A model generated the notes under the pieces. It saw nothing but the letters and a program-made list of their open reading frames with translations. It was not told the DNA's origin and searched no databases. A stretch of 64,000 nucleotides of DNA, from the NCBI GenBank assembly GCA_017613275.1, contig JAGAED010000015.1:1-64000 (forward strand), written 5' to 3'. Positions 25,864 through 33,835 of this stretch are shown piece after piece; positions within the stretch are counted from its first letter, which is position 1; every line of letters starts with the position of its first letter. Origin of the DNA: Clostridia bacterium. Lineage in GTDB: Bacteria; Bacillota; Clostridia; TANB77; CAG-508. Position numbers and translations under genes: made by a program.

Positions 25864-27042
25864 TTAGTAATAACCATCCTGGGCATACCAATATGATTCA
25901 ACAGCTCCGCCTATGCTTTGGAGGACATCTATGTGTCCCATTTTATAGTCGGTGTAGTCTTCTGTGAGAACAATCAGAATATAGCGGTCGTCTATAATGG
26001 CAGCTTCACAAGTTGCAGGATATTCTGGGTTGTCTTCTGTCCACCCGGACTTTTGCATATAATTGTGCCAGTTTTGCATTCCCTGCAGAAAATACGCATA
26101 CTGCGTTCCCGTCAGGTCATCTCTCAGCACTTGAGCATACCAAGCACTACTATTTACATAGTTCCAGATTTCAATCCACTCATTTTTCCTTTGCTGAACA
26201 CTAGCTTTGCCCCATTTGGACCAGTCATTCTGGCCACCTAAGGCAGAATTCTCAACATAGAAGTCGTTTAGTGGAAATTGTTCTAACAACATATTATATG
26301 CAACATTGTCAGATACCTGTAACAGCAGTCTGACCAGGTCAGCTATAGAGTATTGAGCTCCATAGCTTGCATATAGTTGGATGTCTCCACTTCCATCGTC
26401 GCTGTGCCATGACTGGTAGGTGAGAAACGTATCCCAAATGTCAATGCCTCTTCGCTGGCACTCTTTAAGCACATATAAAGCATATGCTGCTTTAATGGTA
26501 CATGCTGAGTTTATTGGAGTTTGAGCATTATACTCGTATCCGGTTGTACCGTCTAGCTTATACAAACCCACCCCTATTGTCATATTGGGATAAGTTTTTT
26601 TCCAGTACTCTACTGTATTCAGTATAGAATCTGGAAGTTCAGTTATTGTCTCAGCAGTAAATGTGTTTTGGTTTTCATCTCCTATATCAGGTTCTTGGGT
26701 TTGTGCGTTTTCTTCAATAGGAGGTGCTTCGTTTGCCTGGGGGTCTGTTGTTACCACCTCAGGTTCAGTTTCCTGAACCTGAGTGGTTGCTGCCGTTGGG
26801 TCTGTGTTTTCCTTGTTTTGGATTACTTCGACACTGTTATTGGCTGGTTCCGCTTCAGTGAGTTCTTTTTGGTTCTCGTTACGAAGTTCATTTGTTTCTT
26901 CAGCTTTCCTTGAAATTTCAAGAAGTCCCTGTTTAAACTTCGTAGTAAACTGATACAGCGGTTCATTAAAGACACACTGCACAATAAACCAGATTACCAG
27001 AATAACTAAAGTGATTACTATGACCTTTTTCCGGTCTTTCAT
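25864..27042 (-). CDS. Membrane-anchored beta-lactamase-fold hydrolase with Cys at the nucleophile position
   Basis: 392 aa from ATG at 27042, chosen because GGAGG lies 10 nt upstream. A membrane helix (about 7-25) is followed by a Glu/Pro/Thr/Gln-rich linker to about 130, then a class A beta-lactamase-like domain on the outside. The position of the catalytic S-T-F-K motif reads C181-T-I-K184, so Cys replaces Ser. S-D-N (244-246) and KSG (331-333) are present. Cell-wall or D-Ala peptide hydrolysis would fit the fold; antibiotic resistance is not implied. Composition is G/C-richer than metG and the acyltransferase beside it. It has its own promoter and terminator. Confidence 0.85.
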   Translation of the reverse strand: MKDRKKVIVITLVILVIWFIVQCVFNEPLYQFTTKFKQGLLEISRKAEETNELRNENQKELTEAEPANNSVEVIQNKENTDPTAATTQVQETEPEVVTTDPQANEAPPIEENAQTQEPDIGDENQNTFTAETITELPDSILNTVEYWKKTYPNMTIGVGLYKLDGTTGYEYNAQTPINSACTIKAAYALYVLKECQRRGIDIWDTFLTYQSWHSDDGSGDIQLYASYGAQYSIADLVRLLLQVSDNVAYNMLLEQFPLNDFYVENSALGGQNDWSKWGKASVQQRKNEWIEIWNYVNSSAWYAQVLRDDLTGTQYAYFLQGMQNWHNYMQKSGWTEDNPEYPATCEAAIIDDRYILIVLTEDYTDYKMGHIDVLQSIGGAVESYWYAQDGYY

Positions 27043-27078
27043 AAACTGAAAGCCTCCTTTCAAAAATTTAATACTACA

Positions 27079-27107
27079 ATTATATCATAAGTTTATGTAA
27101 ATTGCAA
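27079..27107 (-). promoter_or_regulatory. Promoter of the beta-lactamase-fold gene
   Basis: TTGCAA (27102-27107), 17 bp, TATAAT (27079-27084) on the minus strand, with ACATAAA in the spacer. Confidence 0.75.
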
Positions 27108-27109
27108 TA

Positions 27110-27136
27110 AAGACCACCAATTTTTTTGGTGGTCTT
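27110..27136 (-). terminator. Terminator after the first acyltransferase gene
   Basis: AAGACCACCAA and TTGGTGGTCTT arms around TTTTT, 17 bases past the stop at 27153. The minus-strand T tract is weak, though the stem is strong. Confidence 0.65.
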
Positions 27137-27152
27137 GTTTTTTTACTTTATT

Positions 27153-28010
27153 CTATTCTTTGAATCCTGCTATATCCCAATCTTCAAATTTATAATCTAA
27201 TTTTTTACCATAGGCTTGTTCATAAGCTTTAACTTTTAATTCATAATCTTTTTGCATTAAATCTTGTTTTCTTTGTTTTAATGGTAAATTCATGTCAGGG
27301 TATAATGGTTGCATAACAAAAAGTTTAAAATCTACTTTGTTAAATCCTTCATCGTCATATTCTCCTGGTCTTTCATACATTGCTGTAAAAGTTGGTATTA
27401 TAGGCACATTATATTTAACTGCTAAATGATATGCTCCGATTTTTTCAGGTCTTGGTTTTTTATAATAATACCACATTTCTTCTTCTGGAAAAACTAAAAT
27501 CCAATGCTTTTTTTCTAAAAATTTTCTTATTGCTGGGAAAAATTTTCTTTTCATATATTCATCGCTTTTACTAAGTGGAATGGTATTGCAATAATGCATT
27601 AATATATGAAACTCTTTTAAAAATAAATTTTCTTCTTCTATTACAATATCTAATTTGCTTGTCCTATCTAGTACATTTGTTAAATGTCTTATAACTGTAC
27701 TATCTGTAGGATGGAAGTGATTTCCTGTGATAATAGCTCCACCCTCAATTTTTTGGATATTGTCTAATCCAACAATTTGTGTATTTTTGTTAAAAATTTT
27801 TGTAAATTTATTTGCTATTTTTCTTGCTGTAGCTCTTTTTGCAATGTTTTTCTTATTTTCTCTTAATGTGTCAAAATTTAGTACAATTTCTTCTCTTTCT
27901 TCATCTGTTACAATGTGGTCTCCTACCTCAACCTTGCGGTTGAACTCATTATTTTCGACACATTTTTTGATATTTTCTATTACTACTAGTCTATTTTTGT
28001 TTTTTTCCAT
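27153..28010 (-). CDS. PlsC-type acyltransferase
   Basis: 285 aa. The acyltransferase motif NHFHPTDS (H-x4-D) lies near residue 97 and the second motif VFPEEEMW near 175, as in 1-acyl-glycerol-3-phosphate acyltransferases. No clear membrane span is seen, so it is peripheral. An N-terminal extension of about 85 residues precedes the catalytic part. It is the last gene of a tight series with two GT8 glycosyltransferases (gap of 1 base), suggesting acylation of a glycolipid or polymer intermediate. The exact acceptor is unknown. AAGGA lies upstream of ATG. Confidence 0.85.
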   Translation of the reverse strand: MEKNKNRLVVIENIKKCVENNEFNRKVEVGDHIVTDEEREEIVLNFDTLRENKKNIAKRATARKIANKFTKIFNKNTQIVGLDNIQKIEGGAIITGNHFHPTDSTVIRHLTNVLDRTSKLDIVIEEENLFLKEFHILMHYCNTIPLSKSDEYMKRKFFPAIRKFLEKKHWILVFPEEEMWYYYKKPRPEKIGAYHLAVKYNVPIIPTFTAMYERPGEYDDEGFNKVDFKLFVMQPLYPDMNLPLKQRKQDLMQKDYELKVKAYEQAYGKKLDYKFEDWDIAGFKE

Positions 28011-28011
28011 T

Positions 28012-29022
28012 TTATATCAATAATCCTTCTATATTTAAAACTTCATATGCATTAAAGTCTGAATCTTCTGTAATTGCATTTGTTTCGTGTACTACATCAA
28101 TTAATTGTATATCATTTCCAATTATTTTGTTAGATAGGTTTGTTAAATTAACAACACCTTGCATATCTGCTTGCTTTTGTTCTTTTGAATAGTTTTCTAA
28201 TTCTTTTTTCAATACATCATAATAGTTAGTTTTTTTAGCATATTCCCAGAACACATCTGAATATGGAACTTCTTCATAATGCCAAGGTTTTCTCATCATA
28301 TTAAAGTGAATAATATGTAAATCTTTCACATCATAATCTTTTCCGAAATCTGGCATTTTATCCCAATTTTCTTCAATGTATTTTATTCTATCCTTGCATA
28401 ATAGGTTTAGATAATCTTGGTCCGGTGCAATAACTTCCATATTGTATTTTAGTAATAGATAAATGAATTTTTGCTCAATTTTTTCTTTTCTCATTTCTCT
28501 TAAATTCATTACCAACATGCCTGAATTTATGTATTTTTCTGGTTCTAAGCCTAATGCTACCTTTGAATATTTGCAAAATGATTCACTTTCATTTACAACC
28601 ATGTCTGTTGTAGCAATTAACATGTTATTGTCCATTTCCATTTCATATAGTTTTGCAACATCATCTAAAATGACCATGTCTGCATCTAGGTATATTGCTT
28701 TTTCGTAATATGGAAATAGATTTGGTATGAATAATCTGTAAAAGATTGCAATACTATAATAATCTCTTAGTCGTAGTTTTAGTTCTTTGTCTATTTTTTC
28801 CAATGAACTACTTACATCTTCGAAATCTATTCTTACATTTTTAGTTTCTAAAGATTTTATCTCTTTCCTATTCTCTTCATTCATACTTGATGTTAATACT
28901 ATTACTCTATAGCTTTTATCTTTGTTTGAATTTTCTTCTAATGATTTTATTGCAACTGATAAACATGATGCATAGTTATCATCACTTGAGAAGAATATTG
29001 GAATTTCCTCGTTTATTTTCAT
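28012..29022 (-). CDS. GT8-family glycosyltransferase
   Basis: 336 aa. The metal-binding DxD motif is IYLDADMVILDD near residue 108, followed by NSGMLVMNLREM and APDQDYLNLL, all typical of family 8 retaining galactosyl/glucosyltransferases. The C-terminal extension (about 280-336) has no recognised domain. It starts inside the stop of the upstream GT8 gene (4-base ATGA overlap), so the two are coupled. It uses a UDP-sugar at the cytoplasmic face. Acceptor unknown; the linked acyltransferases suggest lipid. Confidence 0.9.
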   Translation of the reverse strand: MKINEEIPIFFSSDDNYASCLSVAIKSLEENSNKDKSYRVIVLTSSMNEENRKEIKSLETKNVRIDFEDVSSSLEKIDKELKLRLRDYYSIAIFYRLFIPNLFPYYEKAIYLDADMVILDDVAKLYEMEMDNNMLIATTDMVVNESESFCKYSKVALGLEPEKYINSGMLVMNLREMRKEKIEQKFIYLLLKYNMEVIAPDQDYLNLLCKDRIKYIEENWDKMPDFGKDYDVKDLHIIHFNMMRKPWHYEEVPYSDVFWEYAKKTNYYDVLKKELENYSKEQKQADMQGVVNLTNLSNKIIGNDIQLIDVVHETNAITEDSDFNAYEVLNIEGLLI

Positions 29023-29858
29023 TTAATTTCTTCCTTTTCTTTATTTTTTATTTTTAGAAATTCTTCATATATATCGTCATAATCATGTATTTTATAAATT
29101 TCGTGTACTTTGTCTATTTCCCATGGCTTTATGTTTCTAGGTCTTATTATTGGGAAATATAGTAATTGCATGCTAAAGTGTCTTATTAATGTGTCTTCAT
29201 GCCTTTTATATTGCTCATTGTATTTGTCCTCTAAAATAAGCTTATGTTCACAACAATCATTTAATGCTGTTTGGTCTGGAAGCATCATTCTTCTTTCCAT
29301 ACACATTTTTCTGCATTTTTCAAATGAGTTTGTTTCTCTTACTTTTTTTAGATTGATTAATACAACTCCAGAATTTAGATAGTTTTTGTTTATCCATTTT
29401 CTGCCTATAAAGTCTCTTGCCATTGCAACTTCATAGTTTTCCATGTCTATATTGTAAAGTTCTGCTAAGTCTTTGTAGCAGACTATGTCTACATCTAGGT
29501 ATAAGATTTTATCTGGTAATTGTGTTAATTTGTCACTTAACAATCTTAAGAAAATGTATGGTGTGTAATGTGTTTTTTTGTTTCTGTTTTTTAACATTTC
29601 CTCTTTATATAGTTTTGTTGCATCAACCAATGTTACTTTGCTTTCGTTGTTTTTTTGTTTTATTGCATTTTCTAATATATCTATGTCTTTTTGTGTAACA
29701 GGCTTAAACACTTCGTTTTCGTCTGTTAAGTCCATTGTAATTACATATACATTTAAAGCTTCGTTTGTGTTTTTGGCAATTGATAAAAGTGTGATTAACA
29801 TTCCATCAAATACTTTGTAATTACCACATAACATTAAATTCATCATTTTTCTTACCAT
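29019..29858 (-). CDS. GT8-family glycosyltransferase
   Basis: 279 aa. DxD motif ILYLDVDIVCYKD near residue 103, NSGVVLINLKK and LPDQTALNDCC as in family 8. It is shorter than its downstream paralogue, with which it overlaps by 4 bases. A GAAGGGA site directly abuts the first ATG; the internal ATG at 29846 would give better spacing and may be the real start. It belongs to the series acyltransferase, GT8, GT8, acyltransferase. Confidence 0.9.
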   Translation of the reverse strand: MVRKMMNLMLCGNYKVFDGMLITLLSIAKNTNEALNVYVITMDLTDENEVFKPVTQKDIDILENAIKQKNNESKVTLVDATKLYKEEMLKNRNKKTHYTPYIFLRLLSDKLTQLPDKILYLDVDIVCYKDLAELYNIDMENYEVAMARDFIGRKWINKNYLNSGVVLINLKKVRETNSFEKCRKMCMERRMMLPDQTALNDCCEHKLILEDKYNEQYKRHEDTLIRHFSMQLLYFPIIRPRNIKPWEIDKVHEIYKIHDYDDIYEEFLKIKNKEKEEIK

Positions 29859-30028
29859 TCCCTTCTATTTCAAGGTTTCTAGGTTATATAATACTCGACA
29901 TTACTATTTTACCAAATTTTCACAAAAAGTTCAACATTTTGACATAAATTTCTTGAAATTGAGTTGAGACTGGATTGATGGGCATTTAAAAAAGTAGCAA
30001 AATATTGCTACTCAAGTTCTTTTTACTT

Positions 30029-30814
30029 TTATTTTTGTTTTTCATATTTTATTACTTCTATGTTGCTTTGTTTTGATCTTTCTACCATTTTGTTGTAGAC
30101 TTCATCTCGTAGTTTTTCTTGTGCTTGTTTTGGTGGTAAATCTACATTTGGATAGTATGGTCCATCTATGTATAGTTTTACTTTTGCTTTGCCTTTTTTG
30201 TTTTTTTGATATGTAGTTGTGCAGGCAAATACAGGAACATTGCTTTTTACAGGATATCTAAATGATGTTGATTTGTAGTTTCTTATTCCTGTATAATATG
30301 GCCAAACATGAGCTTCTGGATATATTGATATCGGTTTTCCTTTTTCTAAATGATAGTTTATTGCTTCTACGAATTTTTTGGTGCTTTCTTTGTCTTCTGG
30401 AAGTGGCAATGCTCCCATCATTTTATTTGCGGTTTTTAATCCTTTTATTGATACATTGTCTGCATTTGCTATTATATATGCTTTTGTAGGCTTGTTTACT
30501 ATTGAAGGTAAAAATGTGTCTAAAATTTCTTGTGTATGATTATGATACACGAAATAGCCATTTTTATTGTGTTTTCTATATTCTTTTATTTTGTCTTTTC
30601 CTTCAATTTTTAAGCCATGTTTTATTTTAGCATATAGAATCGCAGGTATATAGAAAACTAGTCTATATACAATAAATGCACCTATTTTCCAAAAAATATT
30701 CTTATGCAAATATTTATAATTTTTGTCTATTTTAACTTTTTCTATATTACCGTTGTTTTCTGCAAAGTCATCTTCTAGCTCGTTTTCGTAATATCTAACT
30801 TTTAATTCTTGCAA
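30029..30814 (-). CDS. PlsC-like acyltransferase, divergent
   Basis: 261 aa, starting at TTG with GGAGG 7 nt upstream; no Met occurs in the first 80 codons, so the rare start is necessary. The acyltransferase region shows YHNHTQEILD, where the spacing between His and Asp is five rather than four residues, and ISIYPEAHVW in place of FPEG. A hydrophobic segment (about 43-62) may associate with membrane. It is similar in plan to the gene at 27153 but clearly divergent. About 170 bases separate it from the first GT8 gene, so co-transcription is uncertain. Confidence 0.75.
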   Translation of the reverse strand: MQELKVRYYENELEDDFAENNGNIEKVKIDKNYKYLHKNIFWKIGAFIVYRLVFYIPAILYAKIKHGLKIEGKDKIKEYRKHNKNGYFVYHNHTQEILDTFLPSIVNKPTKAYIIANADNVSIKGLKTANKMMGALPLPEDKESTKKFVEAINYHLEKGKPISIYPEAHVWPYYTGIRNYKSTSFRYPVKSNVPVFACTTTYQKNKKGKAKVKLYIDGPYYPNVDLPPKQAQEKLRDEVYNKMVERSKQSNIEVIKYEKQK

Positions 30815-30838
30815 GTTAATTCCTCCAATTATTTAACC

Positions 30839-30867
30839 CTGCTTTTGGTAGGTGTCCCTAAAAACAG
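30839..30867 (-). terminator. Hairpin repeat copy after the DUF2442 gene
   Basis: CTGCTTTT and AAAACAG arms with apex GGTAGGTGTCCC, a diverged member of the GGAGTGTCCC family, 7 bases after the stop at 30874. Confidence 0.5.
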
Positions 30868-30873
30868 ATAAAT

Positions 30874-31122
30874 CTATTTAGCTTTTCCATTTTCCCATAA
30901 TTCTTCACATTCTAAATCTATTTCATCATTCCATGAAATTCCATAGCCACCATGGTCAATTTTTACCTGTTCAAAAAGTCCATCTATATTTTTAAGATTT
31001 TTAAAAACTTCCCATTTATCAAAAACCTTACTAACATCATAATATTTTATTATATCATTTTCGAATGTTACTTCTAATACAAATCTACTAACTATCTTTA
31101 CAGATTTTACTTTATGAAACAT
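30874..31122 (-). CDS. DUF2442 protein
   Basis: 82 aa. The pattern VLEVTFENDIIKYYDVSKVF, then GGYGISWNDEIDLECEELWENG, matches DUF2442. It follows a DUF4160 gene after 12 bases, a recurrent pairing in bacteria that has been suggested to be toxin-antitoxin-like; this is not demonstrated here. Cytoplasmic. GGAGG lies upstream of ATG, and a repeat-type hairpin follows the stop. Confidence 0.88.
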   Translation of the reverse strand: MFHKVKSVKIVSRFVLEVTFENDIIKYYDVSKVFDKWEVFKNLKNIDGLFEQVKIDHGGYGISWNDEIDLECEELWENGKAK

Positions 31123-31134
31123 ATTCTCTACCTC

Positions 31135-31389
31135 CTATGCCAAAGGTGGAATTTTCTTAAAATTTTGAGTATTCCATATTTTTAATACTTCGTTTCTGTT
31201 AACTTTTAACCATTCCTGAACCAGTTTTAATGCTCTTGGTGGTAAATCCCCTTCTAAAAGTTCCCCTGTTTTAATATCTATCGCTCCAATATATTCTCCA
31301 TATATGGCATGAATATGTGGTGGATTATGTTCTGCTTGTTGGAAATACATTTTAATCATAATTCCATAAAAATTTGATAATATTGGCAT
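31135..31389 (-). CDS. DUF4160 protein
   Basis: 84 aa. It begins MPILSNFYGIMIKMYFQQ and contains NPPHIHAIYGEYIGAIDIKTGEL, the family hallmark (HIHA-Y), followed by LPPRALKLVQEWLKVNR. It is the first gene of a two-gene unit with DUF2442. GGAGG lies upstream of ATG. The long AT-rich intergenic region upstream presumably holds its promoter. Role unknown. Confidence 0.9.
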   Translation of the reverse strand: MPILSNFYGIMIKMYFQQAEHNPPHIHAIYGEYIGAIDIKTGELLEGDLPPRALKLVQEWLKVNRNEVLKIWNTQNFKKIPPLA

Positions 31390-31822
31390 TTCTTCACCTC
31401 CTATTGTAACATATTTTTCAAATTTTAAAAAGACTTTTTAAATATTTTAATAAAATTACTATAACTACTATTTATATTGCAACTTTTATCTATTTAAGCA
31501 TATTTGCTATGATTAGTTTGTATATAACTAACAAACCTCCCTTCATTTGAATTTTTAATACTTTGGATTAATTTGAAATCAAGAATTTGATTAATAATTA
31601 ATTTGATTAAATAATTTGATAATAAATTAGATTAAACTAAAATTTAAAACATAAAAATAACTCTACTAACTTAAAAATAAATAACTAAACTAAAATAATT
31701 TTGTTAAAATAATTTATTATGATAAAACTAATCAGCACAAAATGCTAATAGATTGAAATTACTATATCACATTTTGTGCCAGTTGTAAATACATTTTACA
31801 TAATTTTCCAGTTTAATTTTAA

Positions 31823-31853
31823 AACCATGTTTTTTTGGAGTGTCCCAAAAAGT
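31823..31853. repeat. Copy of the GGAGTGTCCC hairpin repeat
   Basis: TTTTTTTGGAGTGTCCCAAAAA core; the 20-base core is identical to the copy at 33805-33835. No gene ends close to it, so here it is not an obvious terminator. Confidence 0.6.
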
Positions 31854-31967
31854 TTTGCTTTTGGATTTACTTCTTCGATTGTTTCTATCATTTTATTCAT
31901 ATTTTTTCCTCTTTTTTAATATTTTTAGAAATAATCCTAAAAAATAAATCTCGACATTTTTTATAAG

Positions 31968-31999
31968 CCACGCACAGGCGAACCACCGGTCTCGCCCGT
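31968..31999 (-). repeat. GC-rich palindromic intergenic repeat
   Basis: On the minus strand GCACGGGCGA pairs with TCGCCTGTGC (one G-U) around GACCGGTGGT. It is strikingly G/C-rich in an A/T-rich spacer. It resembles the GC-rich palindromes scattered in gut Firmicutes genomes; this is from general knowledge, not from a search. It lies just after the restored end of the pilin-like gene and could also act as its terminator stem. Confidence 0.5.
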
Positions 32000-32019
32000 G
32001 CTACTATACAATTATTTTA

Positions 32020-33337
32020 TTATTGTGCAGTCCATACTACATTTTCACCTGTACCAGTTTTTGTTAATGTAACAGTTGGTTCTAAGAAAACAGCAGGGCG
32101 TACGCCACGTGTATTATAGTTAGCATATCCTCTTGTACTGATGCCTATACCACCACTATAACTTATAGTCCATACTCCGCCAACCACCATTATCAGTATT
32201 TAGCCAATATCCATTACAACCATCTAATTCTGAAGGATGTGGCACAAATAAAGTATCAGTATTATCTAAAGTTGGATAACTTGCTAATCCATAAGTAGTT
32301 CCATATTTGTTATTGTAGCTTTCTATTAATTTTTCTCCTGTTACTGCACCGTATACTGTGCCTTTATCCGTTAAACTTGACCATCCTTCTGTTAAACCTG
32401 TAATCAGATAATCTGAACTATCAGCATTAACATTATATGTTGTTGTATCTACTCTTTTTAATTTTGTATTACCTAGTGCATCTTCTGGTATTTTTTCGTA
32501 TGGTAAATAATCTGCTAATATGACCCAAGTTCCAGTTGAATCCTTTGTTAAAATTCTCCAGTCTTTGTTTGTTCCTAATCCTAATATATTTGTTCCTAAA
32601 TCTACATATTGTCCTATAACTTGCTCTGGAATCACTACTGTTATTGTACATTGAGCAGTATATGTTGTTCCTGCTACGCTTGCTGTTATTATTGATGTTC
32701 CAGCGGCTACGCCTGTTACTCTTCCTGTGTTTGAGTCTACAGTTGCCACAGATGTTGTGCCACTTGTCCATGTTACATCTCCTGTTACATCTCTTCTTTT
32801 TATGCCCAAATCAACATAACTTCCTTTATCCAATGAAGTTGGTACACCAGTTATTTTTATTCCCGGTGTTAGTTCTTCAATTTCTCCCCAAGTTAAAATT
32901 CCATCTTGAATTGTGATTGTTCCTTCTACCTCAAAATCTCTTGTTGTGATTGTTATTGTGGCATCACTATTTGATGGTTGTTCTACTGAAATTGATGCTT
33001 TTCCTTGTGTTGTTCCATCATATGTTTTTACTGCATTTATTACAGCTTGGCCTACTGTTGTTGCAGCAGCTGTGCTTGTCACGCTATTTCCTACATAAGC
33101 TGTTTCATAAGCCTCTGTCTTTGCATTTACAGCTGTTATTCCTATTTGGTCTTTTGCAGTACCGATGTCATTTTTTTGCTCTGCTTCATTTGCTTTTGCA
33201 GGTGCAGAGTCACTTCCTGTTAATGCATTTATTGTGATTCCTGCCAAAATCAATAACACTATAATTGTTACGATTAAGGCTATTAAAGTAATACCTTTGT
33301 TACTACTTTTGCATTTTTTTAAGTTGAATTTTTTCAT
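32020..33337 (-). pseudogene. Pilin-like Ig/DUF6273-type protein, frameshifted near the 3' end
   Basis: The intact frame runs 33337-32156 (393 aa). The N-terminus KGITLIALIVTIIVLLILAG is a type IV prepilin-like leader and helix, with Ala where the conserved Glu5 usually sits. It is followed by a variable region, a Big2-like domain (VTWTSGTTSVATVDSNTGRV) and a C-terminal part with WVILADYLPYEK and GYWLNTDNGGW. Removing one base near 32179 continues the frame for about 50 residues to a TAA at 32020-32022. This tail contains TRGVRPAVFLEP, the usual end of DUF6273-type proteins. So either a real frameshift or a sequencing error shortens it. GGAGG precedes ATG. The likely processing enzyme is the prepilin peptidase at 12420. 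Confidence 0.8.
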
Positions 33338-33371
33338 ATTGCATTTTTCCTCCTTCTTTTGTTTTTTTGGT

Positions 33372-33425
33372 AAAACCCTCCGTCACTCCGTGACACCTTC
33401 CTTAGGTAAGGGAGGCAAGTTTTTC
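33372..33425. repeat. GC-rich palindromic repeat (MITE-like)
   Basis: AAAACCCTCC and GGGAGGCAAGTTTT ends enclose GTCAC-TCC-GTGAC. Such CCTCC-GTCACTCCGTGAC-GGAGG elements recur in gut Clostridia genomes; this is recalled, not searched. It sits about 35 bases upstream of the pilin-like start. Confidence 0.6.
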
Positions 33426-33774
33426 CTTTTAATTTTTTATATTAATTTAAGTTTTTAAAAACTTAAAACATAAATAACACAACAAAAAGATAGCATTAAA
33501 ATGCACAATTATAGTGCAAATTAATACTATCTTTATTTATTTTATCGTTTAATTTTACATAAACCTCGTTGAATGATCTAATGCAACCTAAAAACGCTTC
33601 GCTTTTATTTATTAAAGTGTAGTTCTCTCTCTCTCTACAGCGCCAATAGTTACATCATTTATCATGTTTGTACCTTCTTTCTCTTTGGTTTGTTTACTAT
33701 TTTAGTTTATCAAATGTAATTAAATTTTACAATGGTTTTAATAAAAGTGTAATATAATTGTAATATTTCAGTTA

Positions 33775-33799
33775 ACTTTTTGAAAGTGTCCCAAAAAGT
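33775..33799. repeat. Copy of the hairpin repeat, variant apex
   Basis: AACTTTTTGAAAGTGTCCCA followed by AAAAGT: arms ACTTTTTG and CCAAAAAGT, with the GTGTCCC half of the apex conserved. Confidence 0.55.
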
Positions 33800-33804
33800 C
33801 TAAA

Positions 33805-33835
33805 ACATGTTTTTTTGGAGTGTCCCAAAAAACAT
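33805..33835 (-). terminator. Hairpin repeat acting as terminator of the flippase-like gene
   Basis: CATGTTTTTTTGG and CCAAAAAACATG arms around AGTGTC, 13 bases after the stop at 33849. Two hairpins of the family lie in tandem here (33775 and 33805). Confidence 0.6.

Larger units (their letters stand above)
31390..32019. other. AT-rich gene-free region with inverted repeats
   Basis: No coding frame. About 31560-31660 contains degenerate repeats of a TTTGATTAA-like word. A hairpin joins GCACAAAATG (31735-31744) to CATTTTGTGC (31770-31779). One copy of the GGAGTGTCCC hairpin lies at 31823-31853. A GC-rich hairpin of different character is at 31968-31997. The region separates the DUF4160 pair from the pilin-like gene. 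Confidence 0.6.

Noticed and set aside
29417-29820. Plus-strand Leu/Phe/Ser-rich reading frames opposite minus-strand genes
   Set aside because: Many such frames occur throughout the window; they lack ribosome sites and have composition expected from the complement of A/T-rich coding DNA.
31560-31660. CRISPR-like or iteron repeats
   Set aside because: The TTTGATTAA-like words are irregular in spacing and sequence, without spacers or cas/rep genes.
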